DNA of 64,000 nt, taken from positions 72,272,819-72,336,818 of the forward strand of contig CM060686.1 in NCBI GenBank assembly GCA_030686995.1, in the 5' to 3' direction. The translations under genes were made by a program, and so were the position numbers. The notes below the pieces were generated by a model. It saw nothing but the letters and a program-made list of their open reading frames with translations, searched no databases and had not been told where the DNA came from. Shown here piece by piece: positions 20,531-35,740 of the stretch. Source of the DNA: Artemisia argyi (taxonomy: Eukaryota; Streptophyta; Magnoliopsida; Asterales; Asteraceae). The number at the start of each line of letters is the position of its first letter. Within the stretch, counting starts at the first letter, position 1.

Positions 20531-21194
20531 TTGGTTATAGAGAACTAGGTTGCATTTAGTGCCTAGACTATAACTGCTATATACGTTGGGACCTTCCTCT
20601 TTATTTGCCTTACACACAATACATACACATATGCTTTTTGGTTAGAGGTTTGCTTAGTTCCACGCTGTTAGATGATGTGACTTTAGTATTATAAGGAGCC
20701 CCAGAGATTCGTCGAGTCATTAAAAACATGGAGCTCAGTAATAACTAATTAGTTAACTTGATCTTGTGACAGTTCTTGTTTGATGAGACACAAGATTTGA
20801 GTTAAATAATATTATTGCTTAGCTTTAGGGATTTGATGACTTGATTATCTTACTATCGGCCTCAGAAGGCGGATTTTGTGTCGGAAATTCTTAAGTAGGA
20901 TGATTTAGAATCTCCTTATTTAAATGGATTGGGACGCCTCTTCAGTTAAATAAAGAAATTGTAAATCACCGAACCATAAGTTTATGAGACCTTAGTTACA
21001 TAAATTTGGACGCTTCTTTATGTAAGTAATGTGTTATAAATAAGTGGGCTTAATTCTAGCCGATACAACTCCTTAACCAGAACCTTAGACGAATCAGAGT
21101 GAACACCACTATTTTAGAGATCCTGGAATCCCGGATTCTCTTAGACACACTGTAAGTAGTTAACATCAACTGAACTTCGGGACGAAGTTCTCCT

Positions 21195-21208
21195 TAAGGG
21201 GTAGAGAC
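21195..21208 (+). other. Element E polypurine tract
   Basis: TTAAGGGGTAGAGAC lies directly before the 3' LTR, the standard position and composition for plus-strand priming. Confidence 0.75.
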
Positions 21209-24285
<3,077 letters not shown>

Positions 24286-24377
24286 ATATCAATTACAAAC
24301 CCTAAACAAGCCCTATGTGTTTTTACGGTTATTTCAAAAACCCTAATTTCTTATCCAAACTAGTTTAAAAGTGTTCA

Positions 24378-26854
24378 TGTCACACCCCGTCATGGCGGAA
24401 ACGTGCGGGTGTAACCTCATGGATATCATCACAACACCTGGTGTCTACATAGAGAACAACTACATGCGCCTAAATAGAGCAATGTACTAACACACAGTGT
24501 TGTAACAATACCCCAAGATAAATAAATACCAAAACAAAATCCAAAAAGTATCTTCAATAGATATGAAAGTACCCAACGAAAAACATAAATGTATCAAAAC
24601 CAAATCCAAAATAAAGTTAAATCCCAAACATAAATAAAGTCTCCATATGCAACTAAGTCTCGCCTAATTGCTGCCCTCAACTTTGGCCTTAGAATGCTCA
24701 CCTGAAAATGATGCTTAAAACGTCAACATAATGTTGGTGAGATTCATAGGTTTAAACACACATACACTCACAAGCCAACCAGTTTACTGTGATCACAAAA
24801 AATATATAGTTGGACAAAATAATTTATTGTTATCATATAAGCTACAATTATTCGCAAACGAATATCCATACACAAAGGCAACAACGGGACGGCTCGTGTC
24901 CTCCGATCCCAATAAACATCAATTAGGTCGCATGCGCGAGGAATAGGATAAGCATCATCCCAATTGAAGCACACAAAACTCAACATCAAATGGGTCCCCA
25001 AATGAAGCACACATAATCTCACAATCAAATAATCACACATAGCATATATACGATAACATTATAAGTACAAGCTTTTTGACACACACATAATCACAGTAAC
25101 TCAAACATTTAAGACAAGCATCATTCTCATCCCAAGTTTAAAACAAAGTAATAATATGGGACTATGAACTCACCTAAAACCTTGCAGCTTCCACAAAAAC
25201 AAATCACAATCTATAACACACAAAAATAAATCCATATTACACAAGGTCAAGCTAAAAGCTATAACCCATGTAATACACATATGATGGATGTCTAAGACTT
25301 ATATGACCCACCACGGATCTCCTAAACACCATAATAACCATTACCATAACCTAACACTCACTAAATCCCTTGCACTTTAAAAATCAGAAAACGCAGAATT
25401 TTTGGGTACATTCGCCCACATGAAATCATGACAATTAAAACTCAACAACTCACACCAAAAATTTACCATGGTATCTCATAAGCATACAAGCTAATCCCAG
25501 AAGGCCATGGACCAATACCACATACAAGTAGTCAAAAGAAAATCAAACTTGTCAACTATCCAAATTCGGATCTGAACGCACACCAAAAACTTTTAATTAG
25601 AATAAAATACTTCTACAAGTTTTTATCGTGAATCCTTTTCGTGGTAGTCTAAGATAACCTAAAACTTAACTATTCCAGAAGGGCTAATCTAAATACCACT
25701 TTTACACCCACAATTCACTATCAAACTTCTACCCAAATTCTGTCCCGGTTTGACAGCTTTGACACCTTAACAAAGAAAAATCAAAAGACCAACTTCCCGA
25801 CCTTGAAATCAACCGTGGCCAGACTTTTTGGAAAGATCATGCATTAAAATTCTATCTAGACCAAAAATTCGTGACCTAAATGCTCACAATCTGTTAATTA
25901 AACTCACATCTTTACAGCCATAGTTTTCTGTCCAAACTCTAACACATAATCTAACGTGTTTTACACTCAATTCCCTTAACCAATTACCATACTATCATTA
26001 ACTAATGATCCTAACATATTTTACTTCATTAATTTACAGAAGTATATAAACCCCAAATTCCATTATAATCAATATTACATGAATCATAACAATAATTAAT
26101 TAATTACATGAAAACTAGTATTAAAAATATACCTTAATCTTGGTTTTAGCTTCAAAAACAAAACCCTAATTTTTTTCTCTCTTGCTCCTCTCTTGGTCGA
26201 AGTACAAACAAAAGAAAAGAAGTAGGGAGGTTTTAATTTTGTATTTATAATTATTTTGTATAAACCTTAAGGCTTAAAGTTGTATTTGGTGTCAAATTTG
26301 GTTTCCTTTTTCCCCTAAACCATATATTCGACCGCCCCATATACCTATATATTTATTTTTATTAAATTTATTTACTAAACTCAAAACCTCATACTTTTCA
26401 TATTTTATGTATTACCATATCGAATCCTAACGTCTTTTGTAATAAATCTTAATTTTACGACAAACCAGAAAATATCCATTTTTAAAATAAAGTTTCCAAA
26501 AATAGAATTTCACACACTCTATAAACATTTCTCACAAAAACAACCTTCGCGTAACTTACTAACACTCAAATACTTGAACGAAAACTCGTTACGCAAAACC
26601 ACAAAACACCAAATATACGTAAGTCATTTCTTCACTACAAAGGCGATAAAAATGAACTTTCCGAAAATCAACATTTCCCAAAATCAGAATGACAACCACA
26701 ACGCAAAGGGATTTAGTGCTAACTTAAGTACTAATCACACAATAACACACAATAATTACACATATACCCATATATCTACCCAAACCACACTAAACAAAGT
26801 TAGATAACTCAAGGCTATAGGTCTAACTAACCTGCTAAAATCACGGTTGTTACA
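24378..26854 (-). repeat. Solo LTR F (2477 bp, same family as element D LTRs)
   Basis: Begins TGTCACACCCCGTCATGGCGG and ends ACGGTTGTTACA, with GTTCA duplicated at 24373-24377 and 26855-26859. It aligns with the D LTRs over most of its length. It lacks D's repeated GGTACAGTTCTACC block and D's long AT tract. No internal region is left, so it arose by LTR-LTR recombination. Strand is assigned from D. Confidence 0.92.
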
Positions 26855-28324
26855 GTTCAAGGCTTATGTATAGGTTACCTTAGCAACTTTAGGATATATT
26901 AGTCCTCCTAAACCCTAGTACAACTCCTTAGAGCTTAGGTACAAGTCCTTTAAGCACATAACCCTAATTAGGTCATTTAGGCCCCGAAACTATGTCTAAA
27001 CCTTCCCGATTCTTTAGCATAAGCTACAACCACTTAGTACATGATCCCTAAACCTTAATCTTAGTCACTAATCACTCTTAGAACCCTAATCTAAGTACTA
27101 ATATTTAATCTAAAACCCTAATCCTAAACTTAACCCTAAACCTAGACTAAGCTTAAAACTAAGACTATACTAGCACCTTAAGCACCTCAAACACCACTAG
27201 AAACCTACAAGGAAGCTTATGCAGCTCCTTTTCACTCTAATCAAGCACGCTAGCACCTCCATAGTAGCTTACAAGTAGCTTATGCACCTACTTGTAAGCT
27301 ACTTGTCATTTTAGGCCATTTACCACCACAAAAACCCTACCACCGCCTCCTAGCCCTCCCCTAGACTCCCTTAGTCACCTCTAGATGTCCTTAGTCACCT
27401 ACCCCTCCTCGTGATACCACTCAACCCATAACTTGGAGAAAACTCCAACCGTACCCTATAAATACCCCTCGACCTCCATTTCTTTCAAACCATCCCATTT
27501 CACTTCTCCACCTCAAATCTCTAAGTCCTAGAAGTAGTATAAGGTCCATATGAATCCAAGAAGTAGAGAACACTAAGCCTTGAACCCTTGTCGAAGTAGA
27601 AACTAGTCGAGAAAACCCTAAACGCCCCTAAAACCCTCGTTAAGCTCACTTTTGATCACGTAAGCCTCTAAACTAGTTCCATAAGCTTTACTTATGTACT
27701 AGGATAGTTATTAGATTCCTTAGATCCCCTATGAACCCTTAATTAATCCTTATTTCTTAAAACTTGCGTGTTTTCATTTATAAACCCTAATTTTGCATTT
27801 TCGTGATATTTTGCTCATAAGCTTTTATCATAAGCTATAAGCTGGTCTAGATTAATTAAATAAGCCTATATTAATAATTCATAAGCTTAGAAACTCTTTT
27901 GTTTCATAAAAATATAGTTTGCATGGTTTTAGGACTAGTTTTGCAAAGTTTTCCATGCATAGGGGTATATGTTGTAACTTTCTAAAAATATTAGGTCTAA
28001 GGGATTTTTTTGCCATTTCTTGAAAGTTATAATTATAAGAACCTATTATGTGAAGTTTTAAAGTCTAGGGATAAGTATATATATAGTTATTAACATTAAG
28101 GACTAGTTTTGTAAAAGTTTATAACCTAAGGGTAAATATTGTCAAATTATAAACTTAATGGTTTAAATAAAGTATTTTCTTATAAATAAAGTACTATCCT
28201 TTTTATATAATGCATCACAATACTAGGGAGCTTTATGTGAGGAGTTCCATAAGGGTATTCGTTTTGACGAGTTTGTCGAGTTTACGAATTAAAATGCCCT
28301 GGCTCCCCAAACGTTTACTACATG

Positions 28325-28570
28325 ACCTCTGAATTATGATGGCCTAAATGGTGATATGTTATATTTAAATCTAGTATTTAATAATATAACACAATACTAT
28401 GGAGCATCATATGAGGGGTTTCATACCTCTGAATTATGATGGCCCGAATGGTGTTATGTTATATTTAAACCTAACAATAACAACATAACACAATATTAGG
28501 GAGTTTCATGTGAGGGGTTTTATACCTCTGGATTATGATGGCCCGAACGATGTTACGTTATATCTAAATC
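28325..28570. repeat. 2.5-copy tandem repeat, period about 100 bp, in LTR G
   Basis: Units starting ACCTCTG(A/G)ATTATGATGGCC begin at 28325, 28425 and 28524. The E LTR has a single related block, so the amplification is specific to G. Confidence 0.8.
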
Positions 28571-29496
28571 TAGTAAACCTTAAGAATACTTACTTAGGAA
28601 ATAGATTACTGAAACTTAGACAAACCCAATCAGACTTGACATACACACTACACAAGGTTGCGTGAGTAGGCCGTCTAATATCTCAATCACATTTCCCTAA
28701 TCCCAGGTGAGTTTAGCCTCATTTTTTAAATGCTTTATAAACCCTGTGAGGGGGATACATGCTTTAAACCAAATACAAGTCTTTTTCTCTTAATTCATTA
28801 TTAGCACGAGTGATACTATCTGCCACCATTATATAACAAAATTCTTGAACCATAATCACTTGCGAGTGAACGCGAGTATAGTGAATATATCTATTTGGAG
28901 TTTGACAACTCCCGTTGGTTTGCCCCAGCCGGGTACCAATAAGCACTATATTTGAACACTAAAAGGATTAACCTTGGCAAGTTAATCCTTATTACGTCCC
29001 GTCATGGTTTGGTCTGCAGTGCCCCATGACCTGGACATGTTAACATGGGGTGTCATGAGCTCAGTGCAATAATACCTTTTCCTCAGTATTGTACCGAGCA
29101 TACAATACTGACACAAACTGTTTAAATACGGTTTCTACCTACATTACATGGGTATAACAATGTAGCCCATGGCCTACTAAACCATTTCAAACTAAAACCT
29201 ATGAATATCACTCAACCTTTGGGTTGAGTATTTAAGCATGTATCCTAGGTAACTGAGCAACTTATGGCACGGAGTGGCACTTGACTTGGAGGACTTTCAA
29301 ACCGGTTATTATTCAAACTCTATGTGAAACATAGATTTTGGGACCCCCTTTTTATAAAAACTCTGATATTTTCATGAATGATAACTGACCATTTCAAAAA
29401 CGTCTCTTTTCGAGTCACTTTCTATTACTATGACTATTATACCATGAAGTAATTATTAACCGAATATCATTAGTATAACATTATTATTAGCCCGAT

Positions 29497-29610
29497 TGTT
29501 ATTTAGATTCCTAGCCCAGCCCAATTAAGGGACTTGTGCCATACATTTGTAATTTTATATATTTGGATGAATGATAATGGAACAATTTATGGGGAATACC
29601 AATTCTAATA
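29497..29610 (+). repeat. Remnant of the Copia 5' LTR
   Basis: The sequence ends ATTCTAATA directly before the primer site TGGTATCATAGCC. The left edge (TGTTATTTAG) is a guess, because the 3' LTR is missing and cannot be aligned. Confidence 0.45.
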
Positions 29611-29623
29611 TGGTATCATAGCC
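29611..29623 (+). other. Copia primer binding site (tRNA-iMet type, one mismatch)
   Basis: TGGTATCATAGCC against the expected TGGTATCAGAGCC. It is followed by a short leader and then the Copia coding remnant. Confidence 0.75.
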
Positions 29624-29889
29624 TACACCGATCCTCTCCAAAAAATGAAACCCTTACCCTAAAAGCTCGATTTTTTTCTTTGCTGCTACTGTACGCTACA
29701 ATTTTTTGCTTATCTCTCGCTGCTGCCTTGCAATAGCCTAATATGCATACAATATATTAATCGCTATTGAAGTTTGCATATTGTTTTGTATATTTAATTC
29801 GCTTGCTCCCATTTGCTTTGAATATTAAGCCTACAATTATTGACCAAAATTGAAGAATAATAAATTTTGTTTCTTATTGGTTGCTCAAT

Positions 29890-31473
29890 ATGTCTCAAGT
29901 ACCATTATTCAACACAGCGTGTACCAATTTGGGGTATATCTGTTGTCAAACTAATATGGGATCTACGGTACCGGTTCAGCATTGTCTTGTTTCTCAGCCC
30001 CAACTGGCCTAGCTAATGGCCCAGCCACAACAAGCCCAATTCACAACACCACAGCCAATGTTTTATACCGGTCCACAAGCCCAGTTAGCAAGCACACCAG
30101 GGAGTTCATTCCTTGTTCCATGCAGTTATGGATACGTGCCTTACGTGTTTCAGTCTTAAGCAAACATGCTCCCGTAGGCATTTCAGACTATGACTCCTCA
30201 AGATCCGTCTTAGAACATGGATACGGGTGCATCCTCTCACTTGGCTGACAACACAGGTATGCTTACTACTGTTAGTAATTCTTGCATTTATCCATCTGTG
30301 TATGTTGGAAACGGCAAATCTATACCTGTTACACATACTGGACATAGCTTATCGTACACCTCTACTAAACCGCTGCAACTTAATCATATACTTGTCACAC
30401 CTCACATAATTAGAAACTTGATTTCTGTTCGCAAATTTACGCGTGATAATGACGTATCTGTTGAATTCGATGTATATGGTTTTTCTGTTAAGGATTATCA
30501 GACGGGCAGAATTCTCCTCCGTTGTGATAGCACGGGCGATCTTTACCCAGTTACGCAACAATCATCCACGAGTCCTCCTTTTGCTTTGCTTTCGTTCAGT
30601 CATACTACGTGGCACAGACGTCTCGGGCATCTCGGGGAAGATGTGCTTCGTCGTTTAGAGTCTAGTAAATTAATTTCTTATACCAAGTCAAAGTCGTCCA
30701 CTTTGTGTCATGCTTGTCAATTAGGTAAACAAATAAAGCTTCCGTTTTATAGTTCAAAATCGCATGTTGCTTCTCTTTTTGATATCATCCACTCGGATTT
30801 GTGGACATCCCCCATTCCGAGTGAAAGCAGTATTAAATATTATGCTATCTTTTTGGATCATTTCTCTCATTTTGTTTGGGTCTATCCTTTGCATAAGAAA
30901 TCTGATTTGTATGACAATTTTGTTACTTTTCGTGCTTTTGTAAATCAACAATTTGGTGTAGATATAAAGGCTTTACAATGTGATCATGGGGGTGAATATG
31001 ATAATGCAAGTTTCCATGACCTTTTTCGCAAAACGGGCATTCAATTTCGCTTTTCTTGCCCACAAACATCACAACAAAATGGCAAATCTGAACGTATGTT
31101 GCGTACTATTAACAACCTTATCCGCACTTTGCTTTTTCAAGCTCACATACCCCCTCTTATTGGGTTGAAGCTCTTAACATGGCTGCTTATATCTTGAACA
31201 TTCTTCCATCCACTGCCATTCAAAATGAAGTACCTTTTACTAAACTTTATAACAAACCACATGACAACTTGCGTGTATTCGGGTGCCTGTGTTATCCCTA
31301 TATAAATGTTGACCATAAACTTCAACCACGATCCACTCCTTGCGTGTTTTTTGGTTACCCCGCCAATCATCATGGATATAGGTGTCTTGATTTATCCACA
31401 AACAAAATCATCCTATCACGGCATGTTAGGTTTGATGAGGACATCTTTCCTTTCGCCAAACTACACGAGTACA
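29890..31473 (+). pseudogene. Ty1/Copia polyprotein, first part: gag remnant, protease, integrase
   Basis: Copia polyproteins are ordered gag, protease, integrase, reverse transcriptase, RNase H. Most of gag, including its zinc knuckle, is missing; only a Q/P-rich tail with three in-frame stops remains before the protease start MDTGASSHLAD at 30217. Counting from that M, the GAG-pre-integrase zinc region is at about 130-175 (WHRRLGHL, CHACQLGK). The integrase core has D194 (IIHSDLW), D256 (CDHGGEY) and E292 (QNGKSER). A one-base frameshift near 31150 breaks the frame, which resumes as ALNMAAYILNILPS and continues to VRFDEDIFPF at the B insertion (GTACA at 31469-31473). The element is dead. 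Confidence 0.93.
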
Positions 31474-31586
31474 TGATGCGTGGGAATTGCGCCAGGCTTT
31501 ACCTCTCGAGGGATCTCGAGAAGCTTACAACCCACACCAGGCAGTATACCTGATCGTTGTAGTATAGTATAGTGACAAGTACCGGG
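31474..31586 (-). repeat. Element B 3' LTR, outer fragment
   Basis: First 113 bp of the LTR (TGATGCGTGGGAATTGC) up to the CCGGG target site of element D. It includes the tRNA-Asp-like block at 31554-31583. The LTR resumes at 43046. Confidence 0.92.
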
Positions 31587-32134
31587 TGTCACACCCCGCC
31601 ACGGCGGAAACGCGCGAGTGTAACTTCATGGATATCATCACAACACCTAGTGTCTACATAGATAACAACTACATGCACATAAATAGAGCAATGTACAAAC
31701 ACAAAGTGTTGTAACAATACCCCAAAAATAAAATAACCAAAACAAAACATAAATCCAAACATAGATGATAAACCACTTCCAATGCAACTAAGGTTTCGTC
31801 TATCCACGTCCTTCTATCTTATCCTTAGAAAGCTCACCTGAAAATGATGCTTAAAATGTCAACATTACGTTGGTGAGATTCATAGGTTTGAGACTCAACA
31901 CACAAGGCAACCGAATTGACTGTGATTACAAAATATAGCTGAACAAAATAATTATAGTTATCATATAGCTACATGCATTTGCAAGTCATTAATCACACAT
32001 AAAGGCAACAACACTCATAAGGTAACCATTAGGACGGCTCGTGTCCCCCGATCCCATAATCATCAATTAGGTCGCATGCGCGAGCAACAGGATAAGCATC
32101 ATCCTAATTGGATCCCACACAAATTCCACCACTT

Positions 32135-32231
32135 GGGTACAGTTCTACCCTCATCTCAGGTACAGTTCTACCCTCGATTTTCACAACTTGGGTACAGTTC
32201 TACCCTTCACATCTCAGGTACAGTTCTACCC
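32135..32231. repeat. Four-copy GGGTACAGTTCTACCC palindromic repeat in the D LTR
   Basis: Four units, each with stem GGGTA/TACCC around CAGTTC (two have GG instead of GGG), spaced about 26 bp apart. The same array is in the other D LTR at 38819-38915. It is absent from the related solo LTR F. Confidence 0.85.
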
Positions 32232-33563
32232 TCGATTTCCACACAAGCAAATAATCACACATAGCATGCATACGATAATATTATAAGTCCAAGCTCTTTA
32301 ACACCATACACATAATCACAGTAAATCAAATCATTTAAGACAAGCATCATTCCCATCCCAAGTTTAAAACAAAGTAAAAATATGGGACTATCAACTCACC
32401 TTAAACTCCGCAGCTTCCATAAAACAACTCACAATCTATAGCACACAAAAATAATCCACATTACGCAAGGTCAAGCTAAAAGCTACAACCCATGTAATAC
32501 ACATATGATGGATGTCTAAGACTCATATGACCCACCATGGATCTCTTAGACACCACACTAACCACTACCATAACTTAATATCACTAAATCCCTTGCACTC
32601 TAAAACTCAGAAAACGCAGAATTTTTGAGTACATTCACTCACATGAAATCACAACAAATAAAGCTCAAAAACTCACACCAAAAATTTACCATGGTCTCTC
32701 ATAAGCATAGAAGGTAATCCCAGAAGGCCATGGACCAATAACACACACAAGTACTCATAAGAAATTCAAATTTGTCAACTACTCAAATTCGGATCTGAAC
32801 GCACACAAAAAGGTTTTGATTTTTAATAATTACTTCCACAAGTTTTTATCGCAAATACTCTTCGTGGTAGTCTAATATAACCTAAAACTTAACTATTCCA
32901 GAAGACCAAGTCAAAATACCACTTTTACAACCACATGTCACCCTCAAACTTTTAACCAAAATCTGTCCCGGTTTGACAGCTTTGACACCTTATCAAAGAA
33001 AAATCAAAAGACCGACTTCCCGACCTCAAAATTGATCGTGGCTGGACTTTTTGGAAAGATCTTTCATTATACTTCAATTTAGACTTAAAATTCGTGACTT
33101 AACTCATCACCATCTGTTATATACACTCACATCTTTACAGCCTTACAAATCTGTCCAAACCTTAACTCAATAACTAGCATGTTTTACGCTCAATTCTCTT
33201 AACCAATCATCATAATACAATCATTAATTGATCCAAACATGTTTTAATTAAGTAATTTACAGAAACTTACAAACCCTAGATCCATCATACTTAATATTAC
33301 ATGAATTAGATCAATAACTAATTAATTGAATGAAAACTAGTATCGAAAATATACATTGATCTTGATTTTAGCTTCAATAATAAAAACCCTAATTTTTCTT
33401 CTTGATTCTCCATGTGGTCGAATTTAATATGCAGGAAAAAGTGTTTTGGGAACCTTGATTTTGTATTTATATTATTTGGTGGATAATTACCTAACTTAGA
33501 GTTGTAATTGGGCTACAATTGGGTTTCCCTTTTCCCCTAAAAACCCTCTTGGCCAAATTTTTT

Positions 33564-33566
<3 letters not shown>

Positions 33567-33646
<80 letters not shown>
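33567..33646. repeat. (AT)n microsatellite in the left D LTR
   Basis: About 80 bp of TA repeat. The corresponding tract in the right D LTR is split by a 2150-bp insertion, so this copy represents the empty site. Confidence 0.95.
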
Positions 33647-33650
<4 letters not shown>

Positions 33651-34121
33651 AATTTATTTATTACACTCAAAAACTTATACTTTTCATATTTTATGTATTC
33701 CCATATCGAAACCTAAGGTATTTCGCGATAAACCTTAATTTTACGACAAACCGGAAAATATTCATTTTCAAAATAAAGTTTCCAAAAATAGATTTTTACA
33801 CACTCCATAAGCATTTCTTCACAAAACGACATTCCCGTAACTTACTAACGCTCAATAACTTGAACGAAGACTCGTTACGCCAAAACCTCAAAAACACCAA
33901 AACTACACAAGTCATTTCTACACCACAAAGGTGATCAAAATGAACTTTCCCAAATTCCAAACTTTCCAAATCACAATAAAACCATTTACGCAAAGGGATT
34001 TAGTGCTAAAACTCACCTATATCACTCATATATCACTTAAATCACCTAGGACACACCAAACAAACGTCAACCGAGTCATGACTATCAGTCAAACTGACCT
34101 GCGAAAACCACGGTTGTTACA

Positions 34122-34201
34122 CCGGGGGATTGATCGTTCAACTTAGGAATAGTGTCGCTAGGATTAGAAAGCCTAAAAACTAGGTCTAGAGGTGAGGGAT
34201 T
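34122..34201 (-). repeat. Misplaced 80-bp piece of B-type LTR inside element D
   Basis: CCGGGGGATTGATCGTTCAA and the following 60 bp duplicate the B LTR sequence that resumes at 43041. It carries small differences (ACTTAGG rather than ACTCAGG, GTGAGGG rather than GTGAAGG). It joins directly to the decayed D pol sequence at about 34202. Confidence 0.9.
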
Positions 34202-34202
34202 G

Positions 34203-35740
34203 ATCGCATCAAACTTCCACGATCTAAAATCCAACTGCAAACGATCTACTTCACCAACCACAACAGCAAACAAATTTGGGTACTTAAATTTCATCTGATC
34301 CTCACGTTCCCAAGTAAACTTAAGACCACGCTTAGAATCCCACCATACCTTACCAACGCTATCTCACCATACTTCAAGCATCAACATCTCGATCTATAAT
34401 CTCAACAGGTTTCTCGACAAAACGAAGAGTTTTGTCAACCCCTACTTTCATCTATTGGCACGTGCAGACTAGCATCCGCCAAACACTTCTTTCAATTAGA
34501 TACATGGAACGTATCATGTACACCACTCAATTCCTCAGCTAACTTCAACTGGTATGCCACAATTCCAATCCTTTCCGTAAATCTCAAATGGTCCTACGTA
34601 TCTCGGTGCTAGCTTGCCTTTCTTACCGAAACGCACAACACCCTTCCAAGGAGATACTTTTAACCTCACAATATCACCAACACCAAACTCTAAGGGCTTA
34701 CGGAAATAATCTGCATAACTCTTTTGGCGATCTCTTGCTGCCTTAAGTCTTTCCTTAGTAAAAAAAAAATCTTATTCATAGTCTCTCGTTCTTGTTCAGG
34801 ACCAATTAGTTGGCTTCTTCCAACCTTTGCCCACAGAACAGGTGACCTACATTACCTTCCATACCATACTTCAACGACACATTCTTAATACTAGACTGAT
34901 AATTATTGTTATAGGAGAACTCAGCTAAAGATAAATGCATACCTCAGCTTCCTCCAAACTCAAATACACCCATGCTCTCATCATACCATCAACGCCTGAT
35001 TTGTACGCTCACTTAGTCCATTCATTTAAGAACGATAAGTCGTACTCATCTTCATACGCTATCTCAAGGCTCCATAAAACATTTACCACATTCGCGGAGT
35101 AAGTATTTTATCATGTTTCTTGATGATCAACGCGACACCCTATGGTTCTTTACCAACTCCTCCTTAATACAATCTCCAGGTACCTATGGCTGTTGCATCA
35201 CCCCGATAATCATTGACATTAACATTTACCTTCAAGCGTATAAAACACTTGCTACGGTATCTGTATTCCTCTTCACACTTGCTCCTCAATACATTTCTTG
35301 CTAAGGTAATAATACGTCTTATCCATTCTCGGATGTATCTTATACCTTGCATGATCGATGTCCTCAAGCTTCCTATCCATGAAATCATTAGCAGGTCCGC
35401 AAAGTACAATCGTCCATCTTCATTCTTTTCCATTTACTGGTCTAAACCAAGTAATCATTCTTCTTACATGTTCTCATCTTTGAACCTCTCTCTCCAGGCT
35501 GTCAATATCATCCTCTTAACTCCGAACTGAATTATCATAATCATTGCTCACAAACATCTAAGTTTCACTCATTCACTCCCGCTCAGCGCTCTTACCACGA
35601 TGTCTGCACTTACTTGACGGTGGCGAATCAGACAATCGTAGTCACTGAGAAATTCCACACCCAACTTCTCTTCAACATATATTAACCTCTTGTCCAATAT
35701 ATGCTAAAGATTCTTATGATCTGTGTAGATGACACTTTCT
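34203..35740 (-). pseudogene. Decayed Tekay/Del-type pol: RNase H end, integrase and C-terminal region
   Basis: Read on the minus strand, about 35720-35590 gives an RNase H tail (SDYDCLIRHRQVSADIVV). About 35430-35270 gives the integrase zinc region (NEDGRLYF, YKIHPRMDKTYYYLSKK). About 34700-34575 gives the chromovirus segment KGKLAPRYVGPFEI. About 34440-34270 gives KTLRFVEKPVEI and REDQMKFKYPNLFA. Multiple frameshifts and stops separate these. The reverse transcriptase active-site region is not recognisable. The order and motifs fit the Del/Tekay chromoviruses. Confidence 0.8.

Larger units (their letters stand above)
31587..34121 (-). repeat. Element D 3' (left) LTR
   Basis: 2535 bp, TGTCACACCCCGCC to GGTTGTTACA. 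Four GGTACAGTTCTACC-type units are at 32135-32231 and an uninterrupted AT tract at 33567-33646. On the element strand a TATA-like AATATAAATAC lies at about 33463-33473. Confidence 0.92.

Noticed and set aside
31582..31587. Element D targeting a tRNA-like sequence, as Ty3 targets Pol III genes
   Set aside because: D did insert a few bases from the tRNA-Asp-like block, but it is a single event and the block is not a Pol III gene, so chance is the simplest reading.
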